In this document: positions 1 to 8,950 of the stretch, one piece after another
Layout: every line of letters starts with the position of its first letter
Numbering within the stretch: the first letter of the stretch is position 1
NCBI RefSeq assembly: GCF_900230225.1
Contig: NZ_OCNH01000001.1
Coordinates: forward strand, 1,116,001-1,180,000
Origin: Spirosoma fluviale
Lineage (GTDB): Bacteria; Bacteroidota; Bacteroidia; Cytophagales; Spirosomataceae
Direction of reading: 5' to 3'
Length of the DNA stretch: 64,000 nt
Made by a program: the position numbers and the translations under genes
The notes under the pieces: model-generated
Seen by the model: the letters and a program-made list of their open reading frames with translations, nothing else
Told to the model about the DNA's origin: nothing
Databases searched by the model: none

Positions 1-354
1 GAAACCCGCATTGGTGTCCGCGAGAAGGACGGCGCAAACGAACTGCGGTTTTCGGTCAAAGGGGCGGCTGGCGTACAGGTTACGATTGAACTATGCTTCA
101 ACGTGGGCGGCCAGGTGAGCGGGCTGAAAAAAATAGACGGTACTGCCGATAGCTATTTCCTAAATGGCGAGTCGGGCCGGTATACTTTCGGCAAAGACAC
201 CATTCAATTTGGGCCGGGGTTATTTAAACACACAAAAATAACCGGCCTCGAAGGCGAAGTATACTCTTCCCATTTCGGTAGCCTGAAAACCGACGGCATT
301 CATGTGTACCTGACCGCCGTCACGCCGTTTGAGCATACGTTTCGAATTGGCTAA
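1..354 (+). CDS. C-terminal fragment of an unrecognised protein
   Basis: This is the 3' end of a gene that starts before the window: the frame is open from the first base and closes with TAA at 352-354, giving 117 residues. An internal GTG at 103 could start a shorter frame, but the codons before it read through in the same protein style, so a partial gene is the better reading. The fragment is rich in short alternating hydrophobic and glycine or threonine stretches, which suggests a beta-sandwich end domain of a larger, possibly secreted, protein. I do not recognise the family and give no function. Its stop faces the stop of the next gene at 17 bp, so the two are convergent. Confidence 0.6.
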   Translation, partial: ETRIGVREKDGANELRFSVKGAAGVQVTIELCFNVGGQVSGLKKIDGTADSYFLNGESGRYTFGKDTIQFGPGLFKHTKITGLEGEVYSSHFGSLKTDGIHVYLTAVTPFEHTFRIG

Positions 355-371
355 AGTATTTGAACACAGAG

Positions 372-1349
372 TCAAGGCAGCAATTTCCTGATCTGGGCGT
401 CCAGTTCGGCAGCGTTTGTTTGAGCTTCAGCAAGCGGCAGGCCCACGTTCATGCCGGGGCGTTTGTGTCCGGTGGCCGTTAACCACGCATCTTTCATCAG
501 GCTTTGCCGAGCCGCTACCAGCTTTATTACCTGAGCGGCATTCGGAATCGACTCTACCGATGCCGCAAGATCCGGGGCGCTGGCTACGGCTTTGTCGCCC
601 ATGCCCAGCAGGATACTTTTAGCCATGATCCAATGGCCGACTTCGCCCGGATGCACCCCATCGGTAGCCAGCGCGAACCCATTTATGCCAAAAGCCGCGT
701 CGACTTTCCGGTGGGCTTCCAGATACGTTTTCATTGGATAATGCAGGTCGATGACTGACCATTTGGCAACTGTTTTCTGCTCCAATAGCCAATCCGAATA
801 GCGGTCGAGGACGGCCGCGTAGCCTTTGCTGTTGCCGCGCTGCTCGTCGTAAATGGGCGGTGTCAGGTGAACGATGGGCACACCAAGTTTGACGACTTCG
901 GCATGAAGCCAGTTCATGCCATCTTTAAATTTTTGAAACCTGGTCTCATCCAGCGGCAGGTAAATACCATCGTTCATGCCGTAACAGGCAAAAACGAAAT
1001 CCGGTTTGGTGAGTTTCAGCACCCGTTCCAGGCGCTCGTGCAGGTCGGGGCGGGGGAATTTACCGTCGGCATGACCGTCTTCCGATAAGCCCGAAACGGT
1101 TTCGCTGGGAAGGCCAACGTTGATAAATTCAATGGATTGGTTGGGATATTGCAGCCGGTAATAAGCCTCGATATTCGTGACGTAGGTACCCGCATACGTA
1201 ATGCTGTTGCCCAGAAATAACACCCGATGCACATTGGCCGGGAAAAGCGTTTGAGCGTGGCAAATCTGGTTTAGTTGCAGGACACCTAAAAGACAGATAA
1301 TCAGAAACGGTACAACGGGCTTTGTCCCGTAAGCTGTTCGTATTTTCAT
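372..1349 (-). CDS. Exported SGNH/GDSL-family hydrolase
   Basis: A 325-residue SGNH hydrolase, probably an esterase or deacetylase acting outside the cytoplasm. The four family blocks are visible: GNS with the nucleophile Ser49, a glycine in block II (NVGL, about 79), GMND with Asn126, and DGVH with Asp230 and His233. The first residues (MKIRTAYG, then a hydrophobic stretch ending near CHAQ) make a good signal peptide. An upstream ATG at 1397 would add 16 polar residues before that signal, so I chose the ATG at 1349. The substrate cannot be told from sequence; in this setting a carbohydrate ester such as an acetylated polysaccharide is likely. It is the last gene before a strand change and is separated from the M19 gene by a terminator-like hairpin. 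Confidence 0.8.
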   Translation of the reverse strand: MKIRTAYGTKPVVPFLIICLLGVLQLNQICHAQTLFPANVHRVLFLGNSITYAGTYVTNIEAYYRLQYPNQSIEFINVGLPSETVSGLSEDGHADGKFPRPDLHERLERVLKLTKPDFVFACYGMNDGIYLPLDETRFQKFKDGMNWLHAEVVKLGVPIVHLTPPIYDEQRGNSKGYAAVLDRYSDWLLEQKTVAKWSVIDLHYPMKTYLEAHRKVDAAFGINGFALATDGVHPGEVGHWIMAKSILLGMGDKAVASAPDLAASVESIPNAAQVIKLVAARQSLMKDAWLTATGHKRPGMNVGLPLAEAQTNAAELDAQIRKLLP

Positions 1350-1410
1350 GAAATGGGTTTTTCCAATAGAGGGATTTGTTTCCTGATTTTTACCCATTCT
1401 CTATGAAAAT

Positions 1411-1441
1411 TGCTGGCTCATCGACTAGTCGTGAGCCAGCA
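1411..1441 (-). terminator. Terminator-like hairpin after the M19 gene
   Basis: Arms TGCTGGCTCA (1411-1420) and TGAGCCAGCA (1432-1441) are perfectly complementary, and the 11-nt loop contains the palindrome CGACTAGTCG. On the minus strand the stem is followed by a short T run. It lies about 60 nt past the stop of the M19-type gene and probably ends the two-gene protease transcript. Confidence 0.6.
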
Positions 1442-1502
1442 AGGACTGGGGGACGAAGACCGCAAAGAGAAATTGAAGGTTCGCTTTTCTGTAGCGATAG
1501 CG

Positions 1503-3206
1503 TTATTGAAAGTTAGTTAGCCAGCGTTTCATAAATTGTTCGCCGTTGGTGTACAGTATATCCCGAACAAGACCTTTTAAATAGGCTGGCTCTACTTCGC
1601 CATTTGGTTGGCGGTCAAGTAAAGGCCCGCCACCATTTTCTTTGCGATAAGCCCGTTCGGCAACGGGTAACCACCGAATCAGATTCTCTTCCAGCACCGA
1701 CAGTTGGCTCACATCCCGGCAGTTAATGACCGGATTGATCAGGCCATCGTAATCACTGCCAATACAGATTTGTTTCCAGGGTTTTTGATCTGTGCGAATA
1801 AGTCCTACAGACACCACGTGGAGTATATTGAAGCACAGTGCCAGTGGATGGCGTTCTTCGCGTGTTGGCTTAAGCTGCGACTCAACGGCGGGGGGAACCA
1901 ACTGACGGGCACGTTCCGGGAAAAAGAAACGGAACTCCTCGGCCGACATAAACTCATCTTTATCGCCTTTGCTCAGGAGGTCCTGCCAGCCTAAAATCCG
2001 AACATCCAGGCTTATGCCAATCAGCCCGTTACTGACCAGCACGGCTTCAATGTCTTCGTCCATTAAGTTAATGGACCAGGCATTATACGTGAATTCTTTG
2101 TTGATAAAGCCCCAGAAACCCGCCGTCTTACGGTCGACGTTGATGGTCACCACGGGTTCGCCAGATGATAATCGCATGGTACTGGCTTCGTTGAGAGCTT
2201 CTTTCCAGGCATTGACCGAATAGCCCGTTACCCCAATGTGGCTGGCAATCAGAGGTAAGTTATATTTTTTCTCTTTCCGGTAAGCGTATAGATCGAGCCG
2301 CGATTTAAGGCTCATGTGTTTGATGTCGATCAACACGGGTGCCGGGGTTTTCGTACCATTTAGGGTCACTTCCAGCGTATAAGCCGCATCAATGACCTGT
2401 CGGCCTTTCAGCGTAATACCGTTGCCCATGGGGTAACTGCTTACATCCTTGATCATCTTCATGCCATAGGCATGGGTTGCCAGCAACTGTTCATCAATGT
2501 GCGAGAGGTGCGTAAGCACGAGATAACATAAATCCAGTTCCTGTTCCCAGAGTGCCTGTTGTACTTGTTGCAGACTTTTAGCCGGATTGCTGGTAAAAGC
2601 CGTGGTGAAATCTTTGGATAGTGAATCTTCAGCGCCCGGCGGGACCGTCAACGACGTATCCTGCTTTCCTGGCTGACCAATTAACGTGCGGCACAGGCCA
2701 TGCCCACCTTCAAGACCGAGCGCTAAATGGGGTATCGGTGCAGGGCTGTTCAATACCTGTGGGGCCTGCCGGGTAAGCATGTGTATCTTTCCGGCTTCGT
2801 GCAGTCGTTTATAAATATTTACCTCCCGAATAAACAGCTGATAGTACGATACGTTACCGTCGCGGACATTGTTCATGTACGTCAGGTCCAGCGGTTTTGT
2901 CAGGCCGGAGTTGAGGATTTTACCAAACATACCTCCATCGGCCTTATTGGTGAACAGCCGTTCGATGGGGGCAATAGCGGCAACACCCACCGTTAATTTC
3001 CCCTCGTTTAGCTGGTCGATGCAGGATTGACTCCCCAGTATGTGCAGCAACTCCTCGTCGAGCAGCTTCACAAGGGGGCTGGTCAGGTCAAACTGGCCCG
3101 TCAGCTCATCCAGCGATCGGGTGGAGGGGTAGCTTTCCTCGTATTTACAGATAAATTTTTTAAAGACCGGGTGGAGGTGAAAATCGAAAAAGACAGGGCT
3201 GGCCAT
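1503..3206 (-). CDS. Divergent M19 (membrane dipeptidase-like) metallopeptidase
   Basis: A 567-residue amidohydrolase-fold protein that resembles the M19 renal dipeptidase family but is longer than the usual 350-420 residues. Family marks in order: HxH at His10 and His12 (DFHLHP), GLEGG with Glu166, LTHLSH with His233 and His236, DIKHMS with Asp294 and His297, ASHIG with His323, and GSDYDG with Asp485 and Asp487. These match the zinc ligands and the substrate-site positions expected of M19, so the site looks intact. There is no signal peptide or lipobox, unlike many M19 members, so it should be cytoplasmic. Inserts at about 170-230 and 340-470 explain the extra length. It follows the double protease by 37 bp and is almost surely co-transcribed, which suggests it trims peptides made by, or activated by, that protease. 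The pairing is seen; the cascade is inference. Confidence 0.72.
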   Translation of the reverse strand: MASPVFFDFHLHPVFKKFICKYEESYPSTRSLDELTGQFDLTSPLVKLLDEELLHILGSQSCIDQLNEGKLTVGVAAIAPIERLFTNKADGGMFGKILNSGLTKPLDLTYMNNVRDGNVSYYQLFIREVNIYKRLHEAGKIHMLTRQAPQVLNSPAPIPHLALGLEGGHGLCRTLIGQPGKQDTSLTVPPGAEDSLSKDFTTAFTSNPAKSLQQVQQALWEQELDLCYLVLTHLSHIDEQLLATHAYGMKMIKDVSSYPMGNGITLKGRQVIDAAYTLEVTLNGTKTPAPVLIDIKHMSLKSRLDLYAYRKEKKYNLPLIASHIGVTGYSVNAWKEALNEASTMRLSSGEPVVTINVDRKTAGFWGFINKEFTYNAWSINLMDEDIEAVLVSNGLIGISLDVRILGWQDLLSKGDKDEFMSAEEFRFFFPERARQLVPPAVESQLKPTREERHPLALCFNILHVVSVGLIRTDQKPWKQICIGSDYDGLINPVINCRDVSQLSVLEENLIRWLPVAERAYRKENGGGPLLDRQPNGEVEPAYLKGLVRDILYTNGEQFMKRWLTNFQ

Positions 3207-3243
3207 AGTCGCAGTTGCTCAGGGAAAGGTGGATAAAAGGGTA

Positions 3244-6045
3244 CTACTGATTAAAATAATAGCGGAGAAGCGCGTCAGAATCCGTCATAGTCGAGCTACT
3301 CTCCCGGCCACCCGAGGACGAAGAACTGGAAAAAGCAGCAAGCGCCTGTTGTCCACGTTGCGTAAGGGGCACTGATCCCAATGTGCTTTCGGTAGCACCC
3401 GGCGACACCTTTTTGCTGAATACATTCCAGATGAAATGAACGGCTTCGGCAATACCAACGCTATGCGGGTTGGCGTCTTTCTGGTTTTTGTAAGCGTGCG
3501 TCAGCGTATTCTTTGGGGGCAATTTAATGTTTAGCAATTCGGTGATGTCGATAATCCCTTTTCCGTATCCTTGCGGCCACCCCGTAGGCTTGCGCGCTGA
3601 TGCCTTTAGTGTTTCCCGGAATGCTTCGACAACCTGCCAGGGCAAATAATCACTTAACTCCTCAGAGTGTCGGGCTTTCCACAGCATGGCTGCGGAGGCT
3701 ACCTGAGGGGTGGCATAACTGGTTCCACTGCCGTACACCATAATTTCCTGACCTTTCTTATCCAGAAACGGTACGTACACATCTTCTCCCGGCGCGGCAA
3801 TGTCGACGGTTGGCCCGTGGCTACTGCCCGACCAGGGCTTATCCTCAGGGTTGGTAGCGGCTACGGCAATCGTTCCCGGATATAAAGCCGGTGCTACAAC
3901 CAGCCCCACTTCATTACCGGCAGCGCATACCCAGATAACCCCCTTTTCGTAGGCCTCTCTGGCAATGGCTTCGAGCATGGGCCGTGGGTAGCTGCCCATG
4001 CACATAAACAACACATCAGCCCCGCTTCGAATGGCATAATTGACGCCGTCAACCACCTGCTTGCCCCGCCCGATCAGAATAACCGACTGCGCGATTCGAT
4101 ACGGAATCAGTCGGGTTAAGCACTTCCCCTGTTCAACCAGCAAACCGTTATTTCCATCCAGTTTGCTGGTTGCATCGGCCAGCGAGCCGCCCACCACAAG
4201 ACTGGCCGTTCGGGTGCCGTGGTAAGGAAACTTGATGCCAACGCTAGCCCGCTCATCCTGAGCGTCGTTATCGTCGTCAATAAAGTCGAAATCAAGATCG
4301 GTGTTGTAGCCATCTGCCACTTTGGAATGATCTGAATAGCCGGTATCCAATTGGATCAACCGCATCTGGGCCAGCCGTTCGCGCAATTGCCTGAACTCGT
4401 CTTCGGTCAGATCAGGTACCCCTTGGTTTAGGTTCGTCCAGTTAATCGCCGACCAATGCCACCAGCGTTGTCGACCGGCACCGTTGCTTAGTGCTGCCTG
4501 TACCTGAATGGATTTGCCCCAATTTTCCAGGAACTTCTCCTCGTTGGGTTCTGCGGTGCCATTATTGATAACAAACTCAGATTCTGTAATGCGTATAGTT
4601 GCCTCGGTTGCTGCGCTGTTCCGACCAATGTCGGTCAGGCTCTGCAGATCGGGCCGACAAGCTTCAACATGTGGCAGGCCTTCAATAGTGGCCGCTAGTG
4701 CCCACGGATTTTCGCTGGATCTTACCGTCACGTACACCATACGTCGGGCAACTGGCTCCTGCGACATTGGAAACAAAGCCGTTTGGTCGATCAGGCCGGG
4801 CACCAGTTCGTTAGCCCGTTTAGCCCAGTCAGCTTGCAGGCTGGATTGATCTGTGAGCAGGACTTCAAAATAAAGTAGCTTACCGGATGTCGATGCGGGT
4901 AGCGGTGCGGCCGAAACGGCGGAGGTTGTCGGGCTGGCTTCAGCACGAGGGGCGTTGCCGGATACTAATGTTGGGGGAGACATACTAATAATAGAAGGGC
5001 TATTGACAACAAGTGGGGGCGTTTGAGCCTCGACAATTTTTGCCCGATAGGGCTGCATGGCCTCAGGTATGGCTAATTTGTTGAAGGCTTCAACGATGCA
5101 GCTTACCCGTACGCCTTCATTGCCGATCCAGTCAATGGCATCGTCGGTGTCACCCGGCTGACGGGGTCTACCGTCCTTTCGAAGCCAGTTCCCGTTGGCG
5201 TCTTTCCTGGGCACTGCACTATGGTGCAACGCAACGGCATCGGCCGTACCCAGCCCAAGTACCAGACTCCCTGATGAGCCGGGTTGCGTATCGGCTTCGT
5301 AAATCAGAAAGTTGTCAGTAAAGGTGATCAGCCGGATATCTTTCAGAACAACTTTTTTATAATCTCCTTTGGGGTGCTGAATAACAACGCAATTCTCGCC
5401 TTCAATGATTTTGCCCAGCGATGCGTCCAGCCTGATAAACCCAAACTGACTGAGGCTCCCCCCATCGGTGCTGGTTGGTTCAACGGCCACCAGGGTAAAA
5501 TCCCGACCACTAAAGGGCACGTCGGCCTGTTCAGTGTAAGGCGATGTCAGGAAAAACAAGTCGGGCCGCAAGCGGAACGAAACGGGTGTTAGCACCTGCC
5601 CATTGTCGCCGAGTTCGTAGTTAAACTGAGCGATGGCGCGACTGGCCGTACCGGCATTCGGGAAGACATGGTTGTTGGTGATCAGTACATTAGGGGCGAT
5701 CAGGCAACCGGTTCCATAGCCGGTAATGCCGGAGGGACCTTGCAAAATGATTCGGCAGACACTGGTCGATGCCCGCACAATCTTTCGCAGGATAGCCATG
5801 TCCTGAAAATCAGGAATACCGTTGATTCGCTCCAGTGCCTGTTCAAATTGCCCGCCTTCGCGCGCTGCCCGTTTGAACAGGCGGGATTTGTCATCCGTAA
5901 TGTCGGTTAGAGAGCGTATACCGGAGCGATTTTCGGTGATTCGCCGGGTTATTTTATCTATTTCATCTGCATGAGCGGCATAATTAGTCGCAGCCTTGTC
6001 GGCTAGATAAAGCGTTGTGGGGTCCAGGGGAAGAGACGGTGTCAT
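3244..6045 (-). CDS. Double serine protease: trypsin-like plus subtilisin-like domains
   Basis: A 933-residue protein with two complete, unrelated serine protease triads. Residues about 85-325 form a trypsin/HtrA-like domain with His126 (ITNNHVFP), Asp182 (GRDF) and Ser258 (PGSSGS). Residues about 390-470 form a small alpha/beta region that could be an I9-like propeptide. Residues about 555-840 form an S8 subtilase domain with Asp567 (QLDTGYSD), His609 (YHGTR), oxyanion Asn711 (AAGNE) and Ser776 (GSGTSYATP). A serine-rich patch at 906-918 precedes the C-terminal end. There is no signal peptide, which is unusual for both families and implies a cytoplasmic enzyme that must be held inactive. It is the first gene of a unit with the M19-type gene. 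The N-terminal 80 residues are helical and unassigned and could be a sensor or adaptor segment. Domain calls are firm; the physiological role is unknown. Confidence 0.85.
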   Translation of the reverse strand: MTPSLPLDPTTLYLADKAATNYAAHADEIDKITRRITENRSGIRSLTDITDDKSRLFKRAAREGGQFEQALERINGIPDFQDMAILRKIVRASTSVCRIILQGPSGITGYGTGCLIAPNVLITNNHVFPNAGTASRAIAQFNYELGDNGQVLTPVSFRLRPDLFFLTSPYTEQADVPFSGRDFTLVAVEPTSTDGGSLSQFGFIRLDASLGKIIEGENCVVIQHPKGDYKKVVLKDIRLITFTDNFLIYEADTQPGSSGSLVLGLGTADAVALHHSAVPRKDANGNWLRKDGRPRQPGDTDDAIDWIGNEGVRVSCIVEAFNKLAIPEAMQPYRAKIVEAQTPPLVVNSPSIISMSPPTLVSGNAPRAEASPTTSAVSAAPLPASTSGKLLYFEVLLTDQSSLQADWAKRANELVPGLIDQTALFPMSQEPVARRMVYVTVRSSENPWALAATIEGLPHVEACRPDLQSLTDIGRNSAATEATIRITESEFVINNGTAEPNEEKFLENWGKSIQVQAALSNGAGRQRWWHWSAINWTNLNQGVPDLTEDEFRQLRERLAQMRLIQLDTGYSDHSKVADGYNTDLDFDFIDDDNDAQDERASVGIKFPYHGTRTASLVVGGSLADATSKLDGNNGLLVEQGKCLTRLIPYRIAQSVILIGRGKQVVDGVNYAIRSGADVLFMCMGSYPRPMLEAIAREAYEKGVIWVCAAGNEVGLVVAPALYPGTIAVAATNPEDKPWSGSSHGPTVDIAAPGEDVYVPFLDKKGQEIMVYGSGTSYATPQVASAAMLWKARHSEELSDYLPWQVVEAFRETLKASARKPTGWPQGYGKGIIDITELLNIKLPPKNTLTHAYKNQKDANPHSVGIAEAVHFIWNVFSKKVSPGATESTLGSVPLTQRGQQALAAFSSSSSSGGRESSSTMTDSDALLRYYFNQ

Positions 6046-6180
6046 GACGTGGAAAGATGAGTCGTAAAAGCGCGTCTAATTTCAGCAAACCAGTTGATAG
6101 TAAAGCCCGTAAAAACACCCCTTTTAGGGTACGTACTTTCGTGAAATTGCTTACCCGATTAACGAGCGGAAACGGTAGTG

Positions 6181-6244
6181 TTAAACGATAATACGATCTG
6201 GTGTACGCTCTATAGTGCGTATGCCAGATCGTATTATCGTTTAA
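6181..6244 (-). terminator. Perfect 21-bp inverted repeat after the GH106 gene
   Basis: Arms 6181-6201 and 6224-6244 are perfect reverse complements (one arm begins TTAAACGATAATACG). The 22-nt loop contains a second small stem, TACGC (6204-6208) with GCGTA (6217-6221). It begins 17 nt after the stop of the GH106 gene and lies before the double protease start. It probably terminates the GH106 transcript and insulates the protease gene. The rest of the 216-bp gap, 6046-6180, shows nothing clear. Confidence 0.6.
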
Positions 6245-6261
6245 CCGGAAATCTCTGATGA

Positions 6262-8904
6262 TTATCTCGCCGATGTCGGGGTCAGTGTTACGGGACCTAG
6301 TAAACCGGAAGGTACAGCGTCCCAGCGTGTGGCGTCAAAAGGCTTGTACCGAATATCGACAATGTTTATGTCGTAGAACTTCTTCCAGCCGGGGTTTTGC
6401 CGGTCGTAAAGCCGCATGTAGTTGGCTGACAAATTAGTCACGTCGATTTCGAGTTTGTTGTCTCCGGCTTTTAGTCGGTTGGCGGGTATCGTTAGCCGAA
6501 ACGGAATGCACCAGGCTGTTCCCAGGGGCTGTCCGTTTAGTCGCACGTCGGCTACTTCCCGAACATCGCCGAGGTCGAGGAGGTAAGCTGAGGCCACAGC
6601 GCCAGCGGGTATGTTGACGGTTGTGCTGTAACGGGCGGTGCCGGAGAAATAACCCGCCGACTCAGACAGCGTCGTCCAGTCGGCGAGGGTTGGTAACGTA
6701 GCCGACAGCTTGAAGGCGGCTTGCCCCTGTTCCGGATTTGGTCTGACAAACTGAATACGCCACGGATTTTTCAGCGCAATGCTTGCTCCAGAAGGACGGG
6801 TAACCCGTTTTTGGGCGGCTGTATTGATAAATACCGGCGTTCCCGAACTCACATTGAGAAAGCACGATTGCCCCGGCTCAAGCGACAGATAAACCTCTAC
6901 TTTACCGTCTTTCCCTTTCCGGGCTGGTAATGCCGAGGTCGAATTGGTCAGCGGGTCATAGCGGTTTACCCGGCCCGTTGCCGAGAGCGTAACCCAGCCC
7001 TGATGAAAGCGATTATTCAGATTCGTGATAAAATACTGGGTGGTATCTGCCGAAAGACCGGATTGCTTTAGGCCCATACCCTGGCGTTTGCGGATGAATG
7101 ACAAGCCCTGAGCCGCCCAGGTTTCCTCACGAATGCCAAGTTTGTTCAGGGTTTGAAATAAATTGGTACTGACCGTCACGACCGGGCGTTTTCGAAGGGT
7201 TTGGCCGAGCTGCTGCACGGTTGCTGTTTGGGCCGTATGGTCGTGAAAACCAGCCGCCTGCTGGGGTAGCTGTCCATCAAAAATAATCCGCGCACCCTGC
7301 TGAGCCAGTTTGTCCAATAGCCCAAGGGTAGTGGCAGGAATGTAGGTGGTTTTCGGTACCACAATGACCTGATAGGTGGCTCCGCTGATCGTCCGAATGC
7401 CCTGTTTGGTCACGGTCAGGCTCTTGAGCAGTTCGTCGGAGATGTAATCGAATGCATAGCCGCGCTCTGCCAACTGCTCGCACAAACGCCCGAACGGCTG
7501 GGGTAGCAGCCATCGCTCCACATGGTGAACTTCCAGTTGATGAATCCCACCCGCCGATTTGGCTCGGGTTGTCCAGAGATCATGAATCGGAAAATACACC
7601 AGTACGTCGTTGTCGGGTTTGCTGCGCTGCAACCGCGCCTGACAGCGTTCGATGTACTGGTTGAGCAACGGCAGATGCGGCCAGAAATGCGAGTTGGGAC
7701 CGTAGTTCGTGGAGGCATAAAACGACCAGCCCGGCCAGTTTTCGGCGGGGGGCGAGTAGGGGATGCCGTGGTAAAAAATGTGGTTGATCCCCGACACCAG
7801 CAACTCATCGACCTGCGGTTTTATCTGGGACAGCGACACCTGAAAGTGATTTGCCAGCCAGGTTCCGGTTTCGGAACTGACCAGCGGCTTGCCCATCAGG
7901 TGAGCCGCCGACGAAGCAAATTTCATGGCCAGCGGGTTGGGCGTTCCAAAGCGGTCTACTTCGTAGTTGGCATCCACGCGCAGGCCCGGAATCGGAAACC
8001 GGCTGGAACCGAAAGACTCTGTTTCGGGAATATCGGTGGCTGAGTAGAGGTCGATCAGGTTGCCCGGCGAGCCATGCGCCTGGTTGCGGGTTCGGTAGCC
8101 CGCCTTGTGCGCCCAGTTGTCCCAGGGTTTTGCAAAGCCGTCGAGCAGCAGTTCAGACAACGTTTGGTGATAGTCCTGATGAACGAGAATGCTGGTTTCG
8201 GTCTGATTTGTATCCAGAAAAGCAGTTAGCTGGCTGTTGAGGTCATAGCCCCGCCGGGCTTTAAATTCCGTCAGGAAAGTATCCGTCCAGTTGGCGCCGT
8301 ATACCTCGTAGGAGTCGTTATAAACGGCGCGGGGCTGCTGGGGCGAATGCGCCAGGGTTGAATCGAACCGAAGCAGGTACTGCTCCACGGCCTGTTTGCT
8401 GAAATAATCAATAACGGAACCCTGAGCACCCGGAGCCGGGCGTTTGACCTGTTGCTTGGTTGGAACGGCCGTCAGTTTGCCGTCTATGAGTTTCCATTCT
8501 TTAGCCGCTATGGCCGTCGAGACGCCCGGCCCGCCAAAGGGCCAGCCGGTGCCCGTCGTCAGGTCGACGCCAAGCCCGAGTCGCCTGCCTTCCCGAACGG
8601 TGTGCCCGAAAACAGCCAGCCATTTATCCGACAGGTACGGAACAAATTCAGTTTCGTAGCCTTTAACGCCATAAATCGGGATGATGTGAACGCCACCGAG
8701 TCCGGCTTTGGCAAACTGTTCGAGCTGGTGGGTAATGTCTGACGCATTGACGGCATTTCCCATCCACCACCAGTAGGTCCAGGGACGGGCGGTGTTACCT
8801 TTGGCCTGCTGTATCGTTTTTGCCGGTACCGGCTGGCCACTGACGGGGCCGGGAAGACACAGCCAGAAAATGAGTAGTAAGCTCGCCCATTGTGTATGTT
8901 TCAT
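6262..8904 (-). CDS. GH106-type alpha-L-rhamnosidase
   Basis: An 880-residue exported glycoside hydrolase of the GH106 type. It starts with a signal peptide (MKHTQWASLLL to about residue 23). The family's opening signature follows: an aromatic WWWMGNAV segment, then an aligned QLEQFAKAGLGGV stretch and the TGTGWPFGGP motif. Acidic residues in YNDSYEVYG and VSSETGTW sit where GH106 enzymes carry active-site acids, but I cannot assign roles by eye. The C-terminal 150 residues (DLGDVREVADVRLNGQPLG and onwards) form the galactose-binding-like jelly roll typical of the family. GH106 enzymes remove alpha-1,2-linked L-rhamnose from rhamnogalacturonan side chains or polymer ends. The gene follows the outer-membrane unit by 46 bp on the same strand, so the receptor may import the products. 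The start is the only ATG that keeps the signal peptide. Confidence 0.82.
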   Translation of the reverse strand: MKHTQWASLLLIFWLCLPGPVSGQPVPAKTIQQAKGNTARPWTYWWWMGNAVNASDITHQLEQFAKAGLGGVHIIPIYGVKGYETEFVPYLSDKWLAVFGHTVREGRRLGLGVDLTTGTGWPFGGPGVSTAIAAKEWKLIDGKLTAVPTKQQVKRPAPGAQGSVIDYFSKQAVEQYLLRFDSTLAHSPQQPRAVYNDSYEVYGANWTDTFLTEFKARRGYDLNSQLTAFLDTNQTETSILVHQDYHQTLSELLLDGFAKPWDNWAHKAGYRTRNQAHGSPGNLIDLYSATDIPETESFGSSRFPIPGLRVDANYEVDRFGTPNPLAMKFASSAAHLMGKPLVSSETGTWLANHFQVSLSQIKPQVDELLVSGINHIFYHGIPYSPPAENWPGWSFYASTNYGPNSHFWPHLPLLNQYIERCQARLQRSKPDNDVLVYFPIHDLWTTRAKSAGGIHQLEVHHVERWLLPQPFGRLCEQLAERGYAFDYISDELLKSLTVTKQGIRTISGATYQVIVVPKTTYIPATTLGLLDKLAQQGARIIFDGQLPQQAAGFHDHTAQTATVQQLGQTLRKRPVVTVSTNLFQTLNKLGIREETWAAQGLSFIRKRQGMGLKQSGLSADTTQYFITNLNNRFHQGWVTLSATGRVNRYDPLTNSTSALPARKGKDGKVEVYLSLEPGQSCFLNVSSGTPVFINTAAQKRVTRPSGASIALKNPWRIQFVRPNPEQGQAAFKLSATLPTLADWTTLSESAGYFSGTARYSTTVNIPAGAVASAYLLDLGDVREVADVRLNGQPLGTAWCIPFRLTIPANRLKAGDNKLEIDVTNLSANYMRLYDRQNPGWKKFYDINIVDIRYKPFDATRWDAVPSGLLGPVTLTPTSAR

Positions 8905-8950
8905 CGGATAAATAAATAGAACCTACGGTGTATGGCCGTACTGTACTCAC

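Noticed and set aside
6181..6244. End of an insertion sequence.
   Set aside because: The inverted repeat encloses only 22 nt, and there is no transposase or target duplication nearby.
7522..8043. A 173-codon plus-strand frame inside the GH106 gene.
   Set aside because: It is a shadow of the GH106 coding frame, without a domain or a start context.
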